The notes: generated by a model not told the origin, from the letters alone. Shown: positions 1 to 8,290, counted from the first letter of the stretch. The stretch: DNA of 26,863 nucleotides from Planctomycetaceae bacterium (GCA_031267635.1 JAIRYX010000447.1:1-26863); one strand, 5' to 3'. Made by a program: numbers and translations.

Positions 1-16
1 AATCGCGGCGAAGCAT
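1..16 (-). CDS. 5' end of a gene running off the left edge
   Basis: Reading leftward, an ATG at 16-14 opens a frame (M-L-R-R-D) that leaves the window. It is preceded by a textbook Shine-Dalgarno AAGGAGG (complement of 22-28) with 5 nt to the ATG, which is what supports the call. The product cannot be told from five codons. A possible promoter lies at 63-90 on the same strand. Confidence 0.5.
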
Positions 17-62
17 GATAACCTCCTTGGTAAAAATGGAATATCCTAAACACAACGTCAAT

Positions 63-90
63 ATTATAACCAATCGACATGATTTGAAAA
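63..90 (-). promoter_or_regulatory. Putative sigma70-type promoter for the left-edge gene
   Basis: On the minus strand a perfect -10 TATAAT (63-68) lies 16 nt downstream of a weak -35 TTTTCA (85-90). It would start transcription about 40 nt before the ATG at 16. The -35 is poor, so this rests mainly on the -10 and its position. Confidence 0.4.
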
Positions 91-248
91 GTGACGGTTA
101 ATAGCCACGGATGGTATAAAATAAAAAAACGATTAAACTATGTCATATTTTGGGGTATTTTTTCAGCAAGTGCGGTCATGATGGCAAGGAAGCACGCAAG
201 CGACGAAAATTGAGTTGCCTAGGCAAAAGCGGGGAATTTTGAAAAAAA

Positions 249-418
249 TTGTTCGGTCACGGACATTGGGATCATGCCTCCATGACCGTGACCGGATCGT
301 GCGTGCCTGCGGCGGCGGAAGGGTTGGATAATCGCCAGATCGTTCACGATTTCGGGTGCGAAGTCAATCGCGGCGCCATGGCATGCGAGCCGCCGAAAAA
401 ATACGGCTATTCACACAT
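249..418. other. Unrecognised GC-richer fragment, possible gene remnant
   Basis: This roughly 170-bp block is visibly richer in G+C than the AT-rich DNA around it and is open in a plus frame (containing GHWDHASMTV and NRQIVHDFGC) and also in a minus frame. The plus frame has a stop just upstream and runs directly into repeat R1 at 419, which supplies its last residues. I do not recognise either translation. It may be a piece of a gene cut by R1, or a non-coding GC-rich repeat. The rest of 17-963 holds only repeats R1, R2 and R3. Confidence 0.25.
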
Positions 419-505
419 GGGAACTTCTAAAAACCTCCCCAAAATATTCGTAAGTCCTTATTTTTAATGGTCGCATGTGTTGGAAATGAGGTTTTTAGAA
501 GTCCC
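419..505 (+). repeat. R1 palindromic element, copy a
   Basis: About 88 bp bounded by inverted GGGAACTTCTAAAAACCTC arms. The inner loop carries the conserved sequence CGTAAGTCCTTATTTTT. The same arms and loop occur at 5725, 7913, 16821 and 24808. It has no coding capacity, so it fits a MITE or REP-like element. Confidence 0.85.
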
Positions 506-510
506 TACAT

Positions 511-720
511 ACTGGTCAGACCGGCTTTTGGCGGAAGCGGTTGTGAAGCAAGGTATCGTCGCGAGCATATCCCACAATTAGACATGGCTTTTTTCTGATT
601 ATTTCGTTTTTGGGGGACAATATTTGAAACCGCAATAGAAAACTATGGCGTCAGTTGCCCAAGCCAAACCAATCCGCACTGGGCAACTGAATAGTTACTG
701 TTTCGCCGGAAAATACTACT
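511..720 (+). repeat. R3 duplication, copy a
   Basis: A roughly 210-bp stretch repeated almost base for base at 8988-9198. Only scattered substitutions and a small indel near 550 separate the copies. Its right third (652-720) is the outer part of fold-back repeat R2. Confidence 0.85.
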
Positions 721-905
721 GGGAACTTCCAAAAACCTCCTCTAAAAAATAAGGGCATAAGGGCGCGTTTGGGAACTTTGTTGGCTACTAAGGGAAACTT
801 GATAAATAATGGTAAAATCTTTCGGATAACCAGCCAATGGCGACGTCGTCATTAAGATTGTTACCCAGTGCGGATTGATGTGGCTGGGGCAGCTGAAGAG
901 TTACC
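652..905. repeat. R2 fold-back element, disrupted copy
   Basis: The left arm (CAGTTGCCCAAGCC onward, then GGGCAACTGAATAGTTAC) and the right arm (GGCTACTAAGGGAAACTTG, then CCCAGTGCGG, ending near 905) form a large inverted repeat like 16210-16544. A lone R1 arm (721-740) sits inside the left half, suggesting nested insertion followed by deletion. Confidence 0.65.
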
Positions 906-963
906 ATTCTTTCTTCTGATTGTTAAAACGATCGGAAACAATACCCCTTGAAATTTTTTATCT

Positions 964-2049
964 TTATTTCTCTTTTTCTTTACGGCTAAAAATCCGCAGG
1001 TTGCGCGGCGTGACGAAGACAGAGTAGCCGATTTCCAAATTCAGCGACTCTTTTTGTTCATGCGTGACCTCGGCAAACAATGTCTCGTTTGTTTCCGTAT
1101 CCAACTCGACACGAACGCGCGATCCCGCCGAATGTAGACTTCGGATAAAAGCATGAAGCGAGAGTCGCCCTTCGATAGGGTTTGCCGTGATTTCCAATTC
1201 GTGCGGACGCACAAAAACCAGCGTTTGACTGCCGGGAAGAAACGGACGCGAAATTTCCGACGAATCCAAACGATAACGTCCAATACAAACTTTGCCTTGC
1301 TCCAAGCGTCCGTGAAATTGATTGACGGAGCCGAGGAAATTCATCACAAACTCGGTTTTAGGTTCGTGGAACACATGATCTGGCGTGTCGAATTGCTCGA
1401 TTTGTCCGGCATTCATCACAGCAACACGATCCGCCAATTCCAGCGCCTCGTCCTGATCGTGCGTAACAAACACGCTGGTGAGATGAATCTCGTCATGCAG
1501 CCGCCGCAACCACGCCCGAAGTTCGACACGAACTTTCGCGTCGAGCGCGCCGAACGGTTCGTCCAACAGCAAAATCTGCGGTTCCACCGCCAACGCGCGG
1601 GCAAGCGCGACACGTTGCCGCTGCCCCCCCGAAAGCTGATGCGGATAACGATTATGAAACGAATCAAGCTGCACCAAACGCAATAACTCGGTGACTTTTT
1701 CGCGGATGACGGCTTTAGACGGTCGCGTTTTCCGCGGTCGAACACGTAAGCCGAACGCGATGTTTTCAAACACGGTCATGTGCCGAAACAAAGCGTAATG
1801 CTGAAACACGAATCCAACATGACGGTCGCCGACATTCCGCGTGCCGACGTTTTCGCCGCTAAAAAGAATTTGACCGCTCGGAACGCTGGGAGATTCCAAC
1901 CCAGCGATAATCCGCAAAAGCGTCGTCTTTCCCGAACCAGACGGTCCCAACAACGCGACTAATTCTCCCGACCCCACTTTAAGTGACACATCGTTCAACG
2001 CACAAAATGTCCCGAATGTTTTTGTGATATTTCGGACTTCAATACTCAT
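964..2049 (-). CDS. cysA: Sulfate/thiosulfate ABC transporter ATP-binding protein
   Basis: Cytoplasmic ATPase of an importer, most like CysA of the sulfate/thiosulfate system (CysPTWA). Numbered from the ATG at 2049 (361 aa), the ATPase motifs are complete: Walker A GPSGSGKT 35-42, signature LSGGQ 139-143, Walker B ILLLDE 159-164 and the switch histidine of VFVTHDQ at 197. The C-terminal third is a TOBE-like regulatory domain. The frame is open 12 codons further upstream, but those residues do not resemble the family, which starts at MSIEVRNITK. No good Shine-Dalgarno site precedes the start. No permease or sulfate-binding gene lies beside it, which is odd for cysA. Substrate is inferred from overall resemblance, so a related CysA/PotA-type ATPase remains possible. 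Confidence 0.85.
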   Translation of the reverse strand: MSIEVRNITKTFGTFCALNDVSLKVGSGELVALLGPSGSGKTTLLRIIAGLESPSVPSGQILFSGENVGTRNVGDRHVGFVFQHYALFRHMTVFENIAFGLRVRPRKTRPSKAVIREKVTELLRLVQLDSFHNRYPHQLSGGQRQRVALARALAVEPQILLLDEPFGALDAKVRVELRAWLRRLHDEIHLTSVFVTHDQDEALELADRVAVMNAGQIEQFDTPDHVFHEPKTEFVMNFLGSVNQFHGRLEQGKVCIGRYRLDSSEISRPFLPGSQTLVFVRPHELEITANPIEGRLSLHAFIRSLHSAGSRVRVELDTETNETLFAEVTHEQKESLNLEIGYSVFVTPRNLRIFSRKEKEK

Positions 2050-2108
2050 ATAAATATCAAAATATAATCTTTTTGTATGAATCAATAAGCAATCGTAACC
2101 ATGTATTC

Positions 2109-2514
2109 GTGCATAAATAATCTATCATAAGCGATCTTGTCTATTCCGAGCAAACATGATATACTCCTTACATGCAAGACGATATTGTAAGCAACATTCG
2201 GAATAAATACAATAGTATTTCCGTTTTTTTAACGAACGTTAAAAACATCTTTAGGCAGCAGCCGAATCCAAACCGTTTGGACACGGTGGTATCAGCGCCG
2301 TACATCGCGCAACGGGTATTTCTTGTGAATTTACTCAGCAACACAAAGACAGAAACGGGATTGAGCGTGCGTTGCGTCGAAGATAACAAGCAATATAAAA
2401 AAGGAATGAAAGTCAGCGACAAAGAATTAACTCACGTGAAAATCAAAAAACATGATTTTCACGGAGAGTGGAACGATACTATTAAAAATAATAGCTGATA
2501 GGTTATTTATGCAC
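2109..2514 (+). mobile_element. Internally deleted ISAzo13-like insertion sequence
   Basis: The element is bounded by 19-bp inverted repeats: GTGCATAAATAATCTATCA at 2109-2127 and its complement at 2496-2514, with one mismatch. It encloses one ORF (2172-2498) whose last third matches the C-terminal end of ISAzo13-family transposases. At about 406 bp it is far shorter than a full IS, so it is a non-autonomous deletion derivative. No clear target-site duplication was seen. Confidence 0.7.
2172..2498 (+). pseudogene. ISAzo13-family transposase, internal-deletion remnant
   Basis: This 108-codon ORF joins two ends of a transposase. Residues from about 53 on (TETGLSVRCVED, KGMKVSDKEL, HDFHGEW, then DTI) follow the characteristic C-terminus of ISAzo13-family enzymes (GVKVSDEE, RHxFHGEWNYTI). 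The first 25 or so residues (IRNKYNSI) resemble the family's N-terminus. Everything between, including the DDE catalytic core, is missing, so the product cannot transpose anything. It stops inside the right terminal repeat, as expected for an intact element end. Recognition is from memory of the family, not a search. Confidence 0.65.
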
Positions 2515-2609
2515 TGTTAATAAGTAGTTACGGATATTTCTTATCGCTCGTCATGTCCCCAATGTTTTTCGTAATGAGAAACGAATTGCAAAGTGCATGG
2601 GGCTTCCTC

Positions 2610-2637
2610 TTGACAGTTGGCATGACTCGTTTACAAT
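2610..2637 (+). promoter_or_regulatory. Promoter of the riboswitch-metE transcript
   Basis: Consensus TTGACA (2610-2615), a 16-nt spacer, then TACAAT (2632-2637). Transcription would start near 2644, immediately before the riboswitch fold, as expected for a riboswitch leader. Confidence 0.75.
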
Positions 2638-2639
2638 AA

Positions 2640-2850
2640 GCCACATAATTGTTTTGAGCGGGTAACGGAAAACGGTGAGAGACCGTTGCGGACGCGCCAC
2701 TGTAACCGGTAGTTATAACTTCGAGTTGTTTGTTTTTGTTGGAAGTTATTATTGGTTTTAAAGTCACTTAACAGAATAAAAACGTTAGGGAAGGCTTTAA
2801 TTCTTAAACCAACGCCGGAAGCCAGGAGACGACTCGCTCTTTAGTCGGTA
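2640..2850 (+). promoter_or_regulatory. Cobalamin (AdoCbl) riboswitch
   Basis: The conserved core is present in order: GGTAACGGAAAACGGTGAGA (2661-2680), CGCCACTGTAACCGG (2694-2708), a variable stem region, then the B12 box GCCAGGAGAC (2821-2830). It sits between a good promoter and metE. That position matches the well-known use of B12 riboswitches to shut off the B12-independent methionine synthase when cobalamin is available. The outer limits are estimated. The expression platform (about 2830-3010) shows no classic U-tract terminator, so control of translation or of a non-standard terminator are both possible. Confidence 0.9.
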
Positions 2851-3015
2851 AGGCAGTCTCGCGATAAAGAAACCTTGCGTCAATCATTCCGTTCCGGTTG
2901 ATTCCGGCGGTGTTGTCGTTTTATTCTCTATTGACTCGTCTCGTCTTACTCTTTCAAATCCTTGTTCCTCCAAAATGGAAACCGCGTTTTTCGTTTCCAG
3001 AAAGGTAAGATTTTT

Positions 3016-5322
3016 ATGTCCGTTCATTCAGTCAATTTCGTCAGTTACGTCAATAATCTCAAAACGCATTGTCTCGGCTTTCCGCGAATCGGTTCTCAAC
3101 GCGAGCTCAAAAAAGCGACCGAATCGTATTGGAAACATACGATCAGTCTCGACGAGTTGCTCGTCGCCGCCGAAAACTTGAAGCAACAAAATTGGCAAAC
3201 GCAAAAAGACGCCGGTTTGTCCCGCGTTACAACCGGCGACTTCTCGCTTTACGATCACATTCTCGATATAACAATAATGCTCGGCGCAATTCCGCCGCGT
3301 TTTTTGTGGCACAATGTCGATTCGGAAATTGATCTCGCCTTTCGTATGGCAAGAGGCGACGTCGAGCAAAATATTCCGGCAATGCAAATGACAAAATGGT
3401 TCGACGCCAATTATCATTACATTGTGCCGGAGTTTTCGCCGCGACTCGCGTTGTCTCGCCGGTCTTGCGGAGTTGTCCGCGATACTCGAACTGCCGCCAA
3501 TCTCGGTTTTTCGCCCAAGCCCGTGTTGACCGGTCCCGTAACGTATCTTGCTTTGTCGAAAAATTACGGCAACACAAATCGTTGGGAATATCTTGATAAC
3601 GTTCTGGAAATTTATCAATCCGTTCTCCGTGAGCTGAGCGAATTAGCCGATTGGATTCAAATTGACGAACCGATTCTTTGCACCGACTTGACCGCCGAAG
3701 CCCAAGACGCTTTTCAAAAGACGTATCCGAAATTGATTGCCGGATCGGGAACGGCGAAAATCCTTTTGACAACCTATTTCGGTACGCTTGAAGGCAATCT
3801 TGATCTTGCGTTGTCGTCCGGTTGTGCCGGTTTGCATCTTGATCTTGTTCGCGGAAATAATCAACTTGATTCGGTGACAAAAAAATTGCCGGCTGACATG
3901 ATTCTTTCCGCCGGAGTTGTTGACGGACGAAATATCTGGCGCACGGATTTGTCGTCGGCGCTCGGAAAACTCTGGAAAATTCAAGCGGAGATCGGGCGTG
4001 AACGTGTTGCGATTGCGTCAAGTTGCTCGTTGTTACATTGTCCCGTCGATCTCGATAACGAAACAAAACTTGATCCTGAATTGAAAAGTTGGATGGCGTT
4101 TGCCGTGCAAAAGTGCGGGGAAATCGCGGTGTTGTCCGATTTGCTGGACGGCAAAGTTTCAGAAAAAATCTTGGAAGAGAACACGCAAATTATTCAAGGG
4201 CGAAAGACAAGTCCGCGTGTTGTTGACGATGTTGTTCAAGAGCGTTGTGCGTCGATTGAACCGGCGATGTTGCAACGAAAAGGCGGTTTTGCCGAACGCA
4301 AAAAATCACAGCAATCCTTGAATTTGCCGTTTTTGCCGACTACAACTATCGGTTCGTTTCCGCAAACACATTCAATTCGTAAAGCACGGCGGAGTTTTCG
4401 CAACGGCGAATTGACTCAACCGGAATACGAATCGTTTATGCAAAACACGATCACCGATATTGTGCGAAAACAGGAAGAGTTGGGGCTGGATGTTCTGGTT
4501 CACGGCGAGCCGGAACGTAACGATATGGTCGAGTACTTCGGCGAACAACTGAGCGGGTTTTGCTTTTCGGAAAACGGTTGGGTGCAAAGTTACGGCAACC
4601 GGTATGTCAAACCGCCGATTATTTTCGGCGATATTACACGAAAACAACCGATGACCGTTCAATGGATTCAATTTGCCCAGTCGCAAACCGTTAAACCGAT
4701 GAAAGGGATGTTGACGGGACCGGTAACAATTTTGTGTTGGAGTTTTGTGCGCGATGATATTTCGCGTGCGGAGGTTTGCCGTCAAATTGCGTTGGCGATT
4801 CGGGATGAGGTTGCTGATCTTGAGAAGGCGGGAATCAGAATCATTCAAATTGACGAGGCGGCGTTGCGTGAAGGGCTACCGTTGCGGAAAGGCGATGCGG
4901 ACGAATATTTGACTTACGCAACCGATTCATTCCGGCTCGCTTCGTCGGGAGCGGATAATCAGACGCAAATTCATTCGCACATGTGCTACAGCGAATTTAA
5001 TACGATTATTCGTTGGATTGTGCGAATGGACGCGGACGTAATCAGTATCGAATCAAGCCGTAGCGGAATGCAGTTGTTGGAAGCGTTTCGGGAGTTTGAG
5101 TATCCGAATGAGATTGGTCCCGGCGTTTACGATATTCACAGCCCGCGCGTTCCGTCAACAGACGAAATCATCAGGTTGTTGGCAAAGGCGTTGCAATATA
5201 TTCCCAAAAACCGGCTTTGGGTCAACCCCGATTGCGGGCTCAAAACCCGTGATTGGACGGAAACATTAGAATCCCTAAAAAACATGGTCGCCGCCGCAAA
5301 ATATCTACGCGAATCGGAGTAA
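3016..5322 (+). CDS. metE: Cobalamin-independent methionine synthase
   Basis: Transfers the methyl group of 5-methyltetrahydropteroyltri-L-glutamate to homocysteine, the last step of methionine synthesis, in the cytoplasm without B12. From the ATG at 3016 it is 768 aa, close to E. coli MetE (753). Both halves of the duplicated barrel are present: N-terminal GFPRIGSQRELKKA and C-terminal TTTIGSFPQT. The zinc ligands fall at H655, C657 (HSHMC), E679 (SIESSRS) and C740 (NPDCGLKTR), a constant +14 offset from E. coli H641/C643/E665/C726. The frame is open for 18 further upstream codons, but 3016 is preferred: AAGG lies 10 nt upstream and the family N-terminus follows. It is regulated by the cobalamin riboswitch directly upstream and appears monocistronic. 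Confidence 0.97.
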   Translation: MSVHSVNFVSYVNNLKTHCLGFPRIGSQRELKKATESYWKHTISLDELLVAAENLKQQNWQTQKDAGLSRVTTGDFSLYDHILDITIMLGAIPPRFLWHNVDSEIDLAFRMARGDVEQNIPAMQMTKWFDANYHYIVPEFSPRLALSRRSCGVVRDTRTAANLGFSPKPVLTGPVTYLALSKNYGNTNRWEYLDNVLEIYQSVLRELSELADWIQIDEPILCTDLTAEAQDAFQKTYPKLIAGSGTAKILLTTYFGTLEGNLDLALSSGCAGLHLDLVRGNNQLDSVTKKLPADMILSAGVVDGRNIWRTDLSSALGKLWKIQAEIGRERVAIASSCSLLHCPVDLDNETKLDPELKSWMAFAVQKCGEIAVLSDLLDGKVSEKILEENTQIIQGRKTSPRVVDDVVQERCASIEPAMLQRKGGFAERKKSQQSLNLPFLPTTTIGSFPQTHSIRKARRSFRNGELTQPEYESFMQNTITDIVRKQEELGLDVLVHGEPERNDMVEYFGEQLSGFCFSENGWVQSYGNRYVKPPIIFGDITRKQPMTVQWIQFAQSQTVKPMKGMLTGPVTILCWSFVRDDISRAEVCRQIALAIRDEVADLEKAGIRIIQIDEAALREGLPLRKGDADEYLTYATDSFRLASSGADNQTQIHSHMCYSEFNTIIRWIVRMDADVISIESSRSGMQLLEAFREFEYPNEIGPGVYDIHSPRVPSTDEIIRLLAKALQYIPKNRLWVNPDCGLKTRDWTETLESLKNMVAAAKYLRESE

Positions 5323-5332
5323 TGATTTTTAA

Positions 5333-5389
5333 TCGCGAAATACGTGAAAATTCCGCGAAACAGCGTGAAACTTTTCGCGACTTTCACGT
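5333..5389 (+). repeat. Nested direct/inverted motif cluster after metE
   Basis: Just downstream of the metE stop, CGCGAAA and CGTGAAA alternate twice (5334, 5343, 5354, 5364), followed by their complements TTTCGCG (5373) and TTTCACG (5382) in the same order. The order A-B-A'-B' allows crossing stems (pseudoknot) or alternative hairpins. There is no U-tract, so it is not a standard terminator. Confidence 0.5.
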
Positions 5390-5524
5390 TCAAAATCCTC
5401 CCAAAATTATCAAAATGAGTAGTACGAAGTTCCTCAATTTCTCTTGATATGGAAAATAGCAAATTTATAGGTATTTTACGTTGAAAAATGCTAAGTGAAA
5501 TTGCGTGACTTTGTAGTAGAGCTA

Positions 5525-5712
5525 GTAACTATTCAGACGCCCAAAGCCAATAAATCCACACCGGACAACTACATAATTATCCATACCCGAAATGCTTTAT
5601 TATTGCAGCCCTTATTTATCAAGTTTCCCTTAGTAGCCCGAATTGCACCCAATGATGGTGCCCTTATGCCCTTATTAGATGATGGATTGGGTTGGAGCGG
5701 CTGAATAGTTCC
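5525..5712. repeat. R2 fold-back element, shortened copy
   Basis: The left arm starts TAACTATTCAGACGCCCAAA and includes GCAGCCCTTATTTATCAAG and CCCTTAGTAGCC. The right end (GGTTGGAGCGGCTGAATAG) is its complement. Most of the right half is deleted compared with 16210-16544. Together with 5333-5389 and the R1 copy at 5725 it fills the metE-cstA gap. Confidence 0.7.
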
Positions 5713-5724
5713 GTCTTGTCTTTA

Positions 5725-5813
5725 GGGAGTTTCTAAAAACCTCATTTTCAACAAATGTGACCGTTGAACAGTAAGGGCTTACGAAGATTTTGAGGAGGTT
5801 TTTAGAAGTTCCT
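5725..5813 (-). repeat. R1 palindromic element, copy b (inverted loop)
   Basis: Same terminal arms as the other R1 copies, but the internal loop runs the other way (CATTTTCAACAAATGTGACC first). It ends 1 bp before the TAA of the cstA-family gene, so on the minus strand it forms the first 88 nt of the 3' UTR and could act as a terminator-like hairpin. Confidence 0.8.
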
Positions 5814-5814
5814 T

Positions 5815-7644
5815 TTATTCTTCCACCAATTCCAAAACTTCGTCGCCGTAAGCGTCTTTGACTTTGTTTTTTATGGCTAAAAGCTTAATCCATCGGACAA
5901 CCGCCCCGAAGAAAATAACGACGACAAACGACATGACCGTTAATCCGAGAACGCCCAGCAGATATTTCCCGCTCGGCAAATACGAACCGAAAATTTGGAG
6001 ACATCCCGCCCATAACGTCATACACACCATGAAAAGCCCCGGAATCCCTGTGACCCAAGCGTATCTCGCTTTTCCCATGCGGATAATCATACTCGTTGCA
6101 ATCACCAACGCGCACGCGGCAAGAAGTTGGTTACTCAATCCGAAAAGCGGCCAAATCACTTCAATTTTTCCGCCGAACTGCAAGTATCCCCACGCGCCGG
6201 TGAAAAGAATGCTGGTGATAAAAACGCCGGGCAACCATTTTTCGTCGGCAAATTTCGGAATAAATCGACCGATCATCTCCTGAAGGAAAAACCGCCCGAC
6301 TCGCGTTCCGGCGTCCACCGCAGTAAGAATGAAAACCGCTTCAAACATAATGGCAAAATGATACCAATACGCCATAAATTCTTTGAAAAGCGGAATCGCT
6401 GAAAAAATATAAGCCATTCCTACCGCCAATGAAACCGCGCCGCCGGTGCGTCCCTGAAGATTTTCTTCTTCGACTTGTTTCGCTAATTCCGGCAGATTTT
6501 GCACCTCCATACCAAGTTGAGCAAACGCTTCCGGCGAAGAATTGATTGCAAAATAATCAGCCGGAATCAAAATACATGCGGCAATCAACGCCATCATTGC
6601 GACAAATCCTTCCGTGAGCATCGCGCCGTAACCGACAAATGGAATCTCTCGCTCGCTGGAAATCATTTTCGGCGTTGTGCCGGACGCGATAATCGCATGA
6701 AAACCGCTCACCGCTCCGCACGCAATCGTGATAAAAATAAACGGAAAAACCGGACCGCTGATAATCGGACCGCCGCCGTGAACAAATTTTGTAATCGGCT
6801 CCATTTGAAGCGTCGGACGCATAAACAAAATACCAATCGCCAACGCGACAATCGTTCCGATTTTCAGAAACGTCGAAAGATAATCGCGCGGACAGAGCAG
6901 CAACCAAATCGGCAACAGCGACGCGGCAAGCCCGTAAAGCGGAATGATGATTTCGAGCGTTGTCTTGTCCCAATCGAAACAGCTTCGCAACATCGGATGT
7001 TCCGCGATAGAATGTCCGGCAACCACTGCGAAAAATAGCAACACCACGCCGAAAGCGCTTGCGGTTTTCACTCCGTCCGGCTTTCGGTAAAGATAAACGC
7101 CCATAAGCATTGCGATTGGAATCGTCGAAAAAACGGTGAACGTTCCCCAAGGACTATTGTGCATTGCGTTGACAACAGCGACCGAAAGACACGAAAGCGA
7201 CAAAACCAAGATAAATAAAATGGCAAGCGACGCGACATGTCCGGTGAATTTTCCGACTTCAATCGACGCGATAGTTGCCAAACTATGCCCTTTATGCCGC
7301 ACGGACGCAAAAAGAATGACCATATCATGAACCGCGCCGCCGAGAACGCAGCCAATCAAAATCCAAAGCGCACCGGGCAGATACCCGAATTGCGCCGCGA
7401 GAATCGGACCCAATAATGGTCCCGCCGCTGCAATCGCCGCAAAATGATGACCGAAAAGGACATACTTATTTGTTTTGACATAGTCGTGACTGTTTGCGAA
7501 ACGAATCGCCGGCGTAGAATTTTCGGGATTGATTCCCAAAACTTTCACTGCAATCCACAGCCCGTAAAACCGATACGCAATCGCAAAAACGCATAACGCA
7601 ACGAAAATTAAAGTCACTGCGTTAATTCCGACTAGAAAACTCAT
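5815..7644 (-). CDS. cstA: CstA-family carbon starvation transporter
   Basis: A polytopic inner-membrane protein of the CstA family (CstA and BtsT in E. coli import peptides and/or pyruvate during carbon limitation). The 609 residues consist almost entirely of hydrophobic segments. They carry family-typical stretches such as AAAGPLLGPILAAQFGYLPG, GAVHDMVILFASVRHKG and SGFHAIIASGTTPKM, and end in a short charged tail. It is shorter than the roughly 700-residue E. coli proteins. The ATG at 7644 is preferred over the GTG one codon earlier because AGGA lies 7 nt before it. There is no partner gene; R1 abuts its stop and an R4 copy lies upstream. The exact substrate cannot be read from sequence. 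Confidence 0.93.
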   Translation of the reverse strand: MSFLVGINAVTLIFVALCVFAIAYRFYGLWIAVKVLGINPENSTPAIRFANSHDYVKTNKYVLFGHHFAAIAAAGPLLGPILAAQFGYLPGALWILIGCVLGGAVHDMVILFASVRHKGHSLATIASIEVGKFTGHVASLAILFILVLSLSCLSVAVVNAMHNSPWGTFTVFSTIPIAMLMGVYLYRKPDGVKTASAFGVVLLFFAVVAGHSIAEHPMLRSCFDWDKTTLEIIIPLYGLAASLLPIWLLLCPRDYLSTFLKIGTIVALAIGILFMRPTLQMEPITKFVHGGGPIISGPVFPFIFITIACGAVSGFHAIIASGTTPKMISSEREIPFVGYGAMLTEGFVAMMALIAACILIPADYFAINSSPEAFAQLGMEVQNLPELAKQVEEENLQGRTGGAVSLAVGMAYIFSAIPLFKEFMAYWYHFAIMFEAVFILTAVDAGTRVGRFFLQEMIGRFIPKFADEKWLPGVFITSILFTGAWGYLQFGGKIEVIWPLFGLSNQLLAACALVIATSMIIRMGKARYAWVTGIPGLFMVCMTLWAGCLQIFGSYLPSGKYLLGVLGLTVMSFVVVIFFGAVVRWIKLLAIKNKVKDAYGDEVLELVEE

Positions 7645-7821
7645 CACTTGTTCCTGTGTAAAAATAGTTCGTCAGGTTTCACTTCTTTTCAGTATAACCG
7701 ATTCTCACCGGTTGCCCAGCGTGAAATATTTTTCTATTATACCTTACAACGTCAATAAGGTGGTATTTTGTGTTGGCATTTTTCTACCTTTTTAGAGTAA
7801 ATTGATACAATAATGCTCCTT

Positions 7822-7903
7822 GATATTCCTTACACTTGAAATTTCGTTTTTTAGACAATGTTCCTCGTTCATCATCCCCAAAGTCCCTCTTGTCCCTTTT
7901 TTA
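7822..7903 (-). repeat. R4 dispersed repeat, reverse copy
   Basis: Read on the minus strand it gives GGGACAAGAGGGACTTTGGG, a GATGAACGAGGAACA stretch, and AAATTTCAAGTGTAAGG, matching the plus-strand copies at 10147, 10511 and 18256. It lies in the 7645-7993 gap, which otherwise shows only AT-rich DNA and R1. Confidence 0.65.
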
Positions 7904-7912
7904 ATGACTCAT

Positions 7913-8001
7913 GAGAACTTCTAAAAACCTCTTCCCAACATCAGCAAGTCCTTATTTTTCAATGGTAGAATTTGTTGAACGTGGGGTTTTTAGAAGTTCC
8001 C
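7913..8001 (+). repeat. R1 palindromic element, copy c
   Basis: Arms GAGAACTTCTAAAAACCTC and the complementary GGTTTTTAGAAGTTCCC, with the conserved loop AGTCCTTATTTTTCAATGG. Its right arm supplies the TAG that closes the reading frame of the broken gene at 7994. Confidence 0.85.
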
Positions 8002-8290
8002 TAAATCTAATCACAAAAAAACATACCCAAGTAACATTGATTTTCTTGTCGCGTATGACAATAAACTGAAACATCGGTTGTCGTATGCAACGGATATTGA
8101 TGAAGTGGTCAATGAACTTGTCGGCGCAATTAAAGGCAAATATTCCGCTAGAATCCATGCTGTCTTTTTGTAACGCAAAACAAGTCTCGGATTGTGGCAG
8201 GAACATCTGGCGACGTTGGCGGCGAATGCAAACACGCAAAAACCGAAGAAAAAACGCAGCTTTTTCCACTGGCTTTTTCGCAGAAAATAA
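7994..8290 (+). pseudogene. C-terminal remnant of an unknown gene with an in-frame TAA
   Basis: One frame reads as protein-like sequence from the right arm of R1 to 8170 (with IDFLVAYDNKLKHRLS and ATDIDEVVNELVGAIKGKY), meets a TAA at 8171-8173, then continues in the same frame to a TAA at 8288 (LWQEHLATLAANANTQ, ending with a very basic KKKRSFFHWLFRRK tail). Continuity of frame and of amino-acid character across the internal stop argues for a gene disabled by one nonsense mutation and cut at its 5' side at the R1 insertion. I do not recognise the family. A sequencing error at 8171 would leave one 99-residue segment. Confidence 0.5.

Noticed and set aside
2050..2085. Longer cysA start at 2085
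   Set aside because: The extra 12 residues (MIHTKRLYFDIY) are unlike ABC ATPases, which begin at MSIEVRNITK.
3028..3618. 196-residue minus-strand ORF inside metE, and the other long ORFs antisense to metE
   Set aside because: They are shadows of a well-conserved gene: no start signal and no recognisable protein, while the opposite frame has full MetE motifs.
6499..7150. Overlapping ORFs (179 and 197 residues) inside the CstA-family gene
   Set aside because: Arg/Asn/Cys-rich translations without start sites, explained by the codon pattern of the membrane protein gene.
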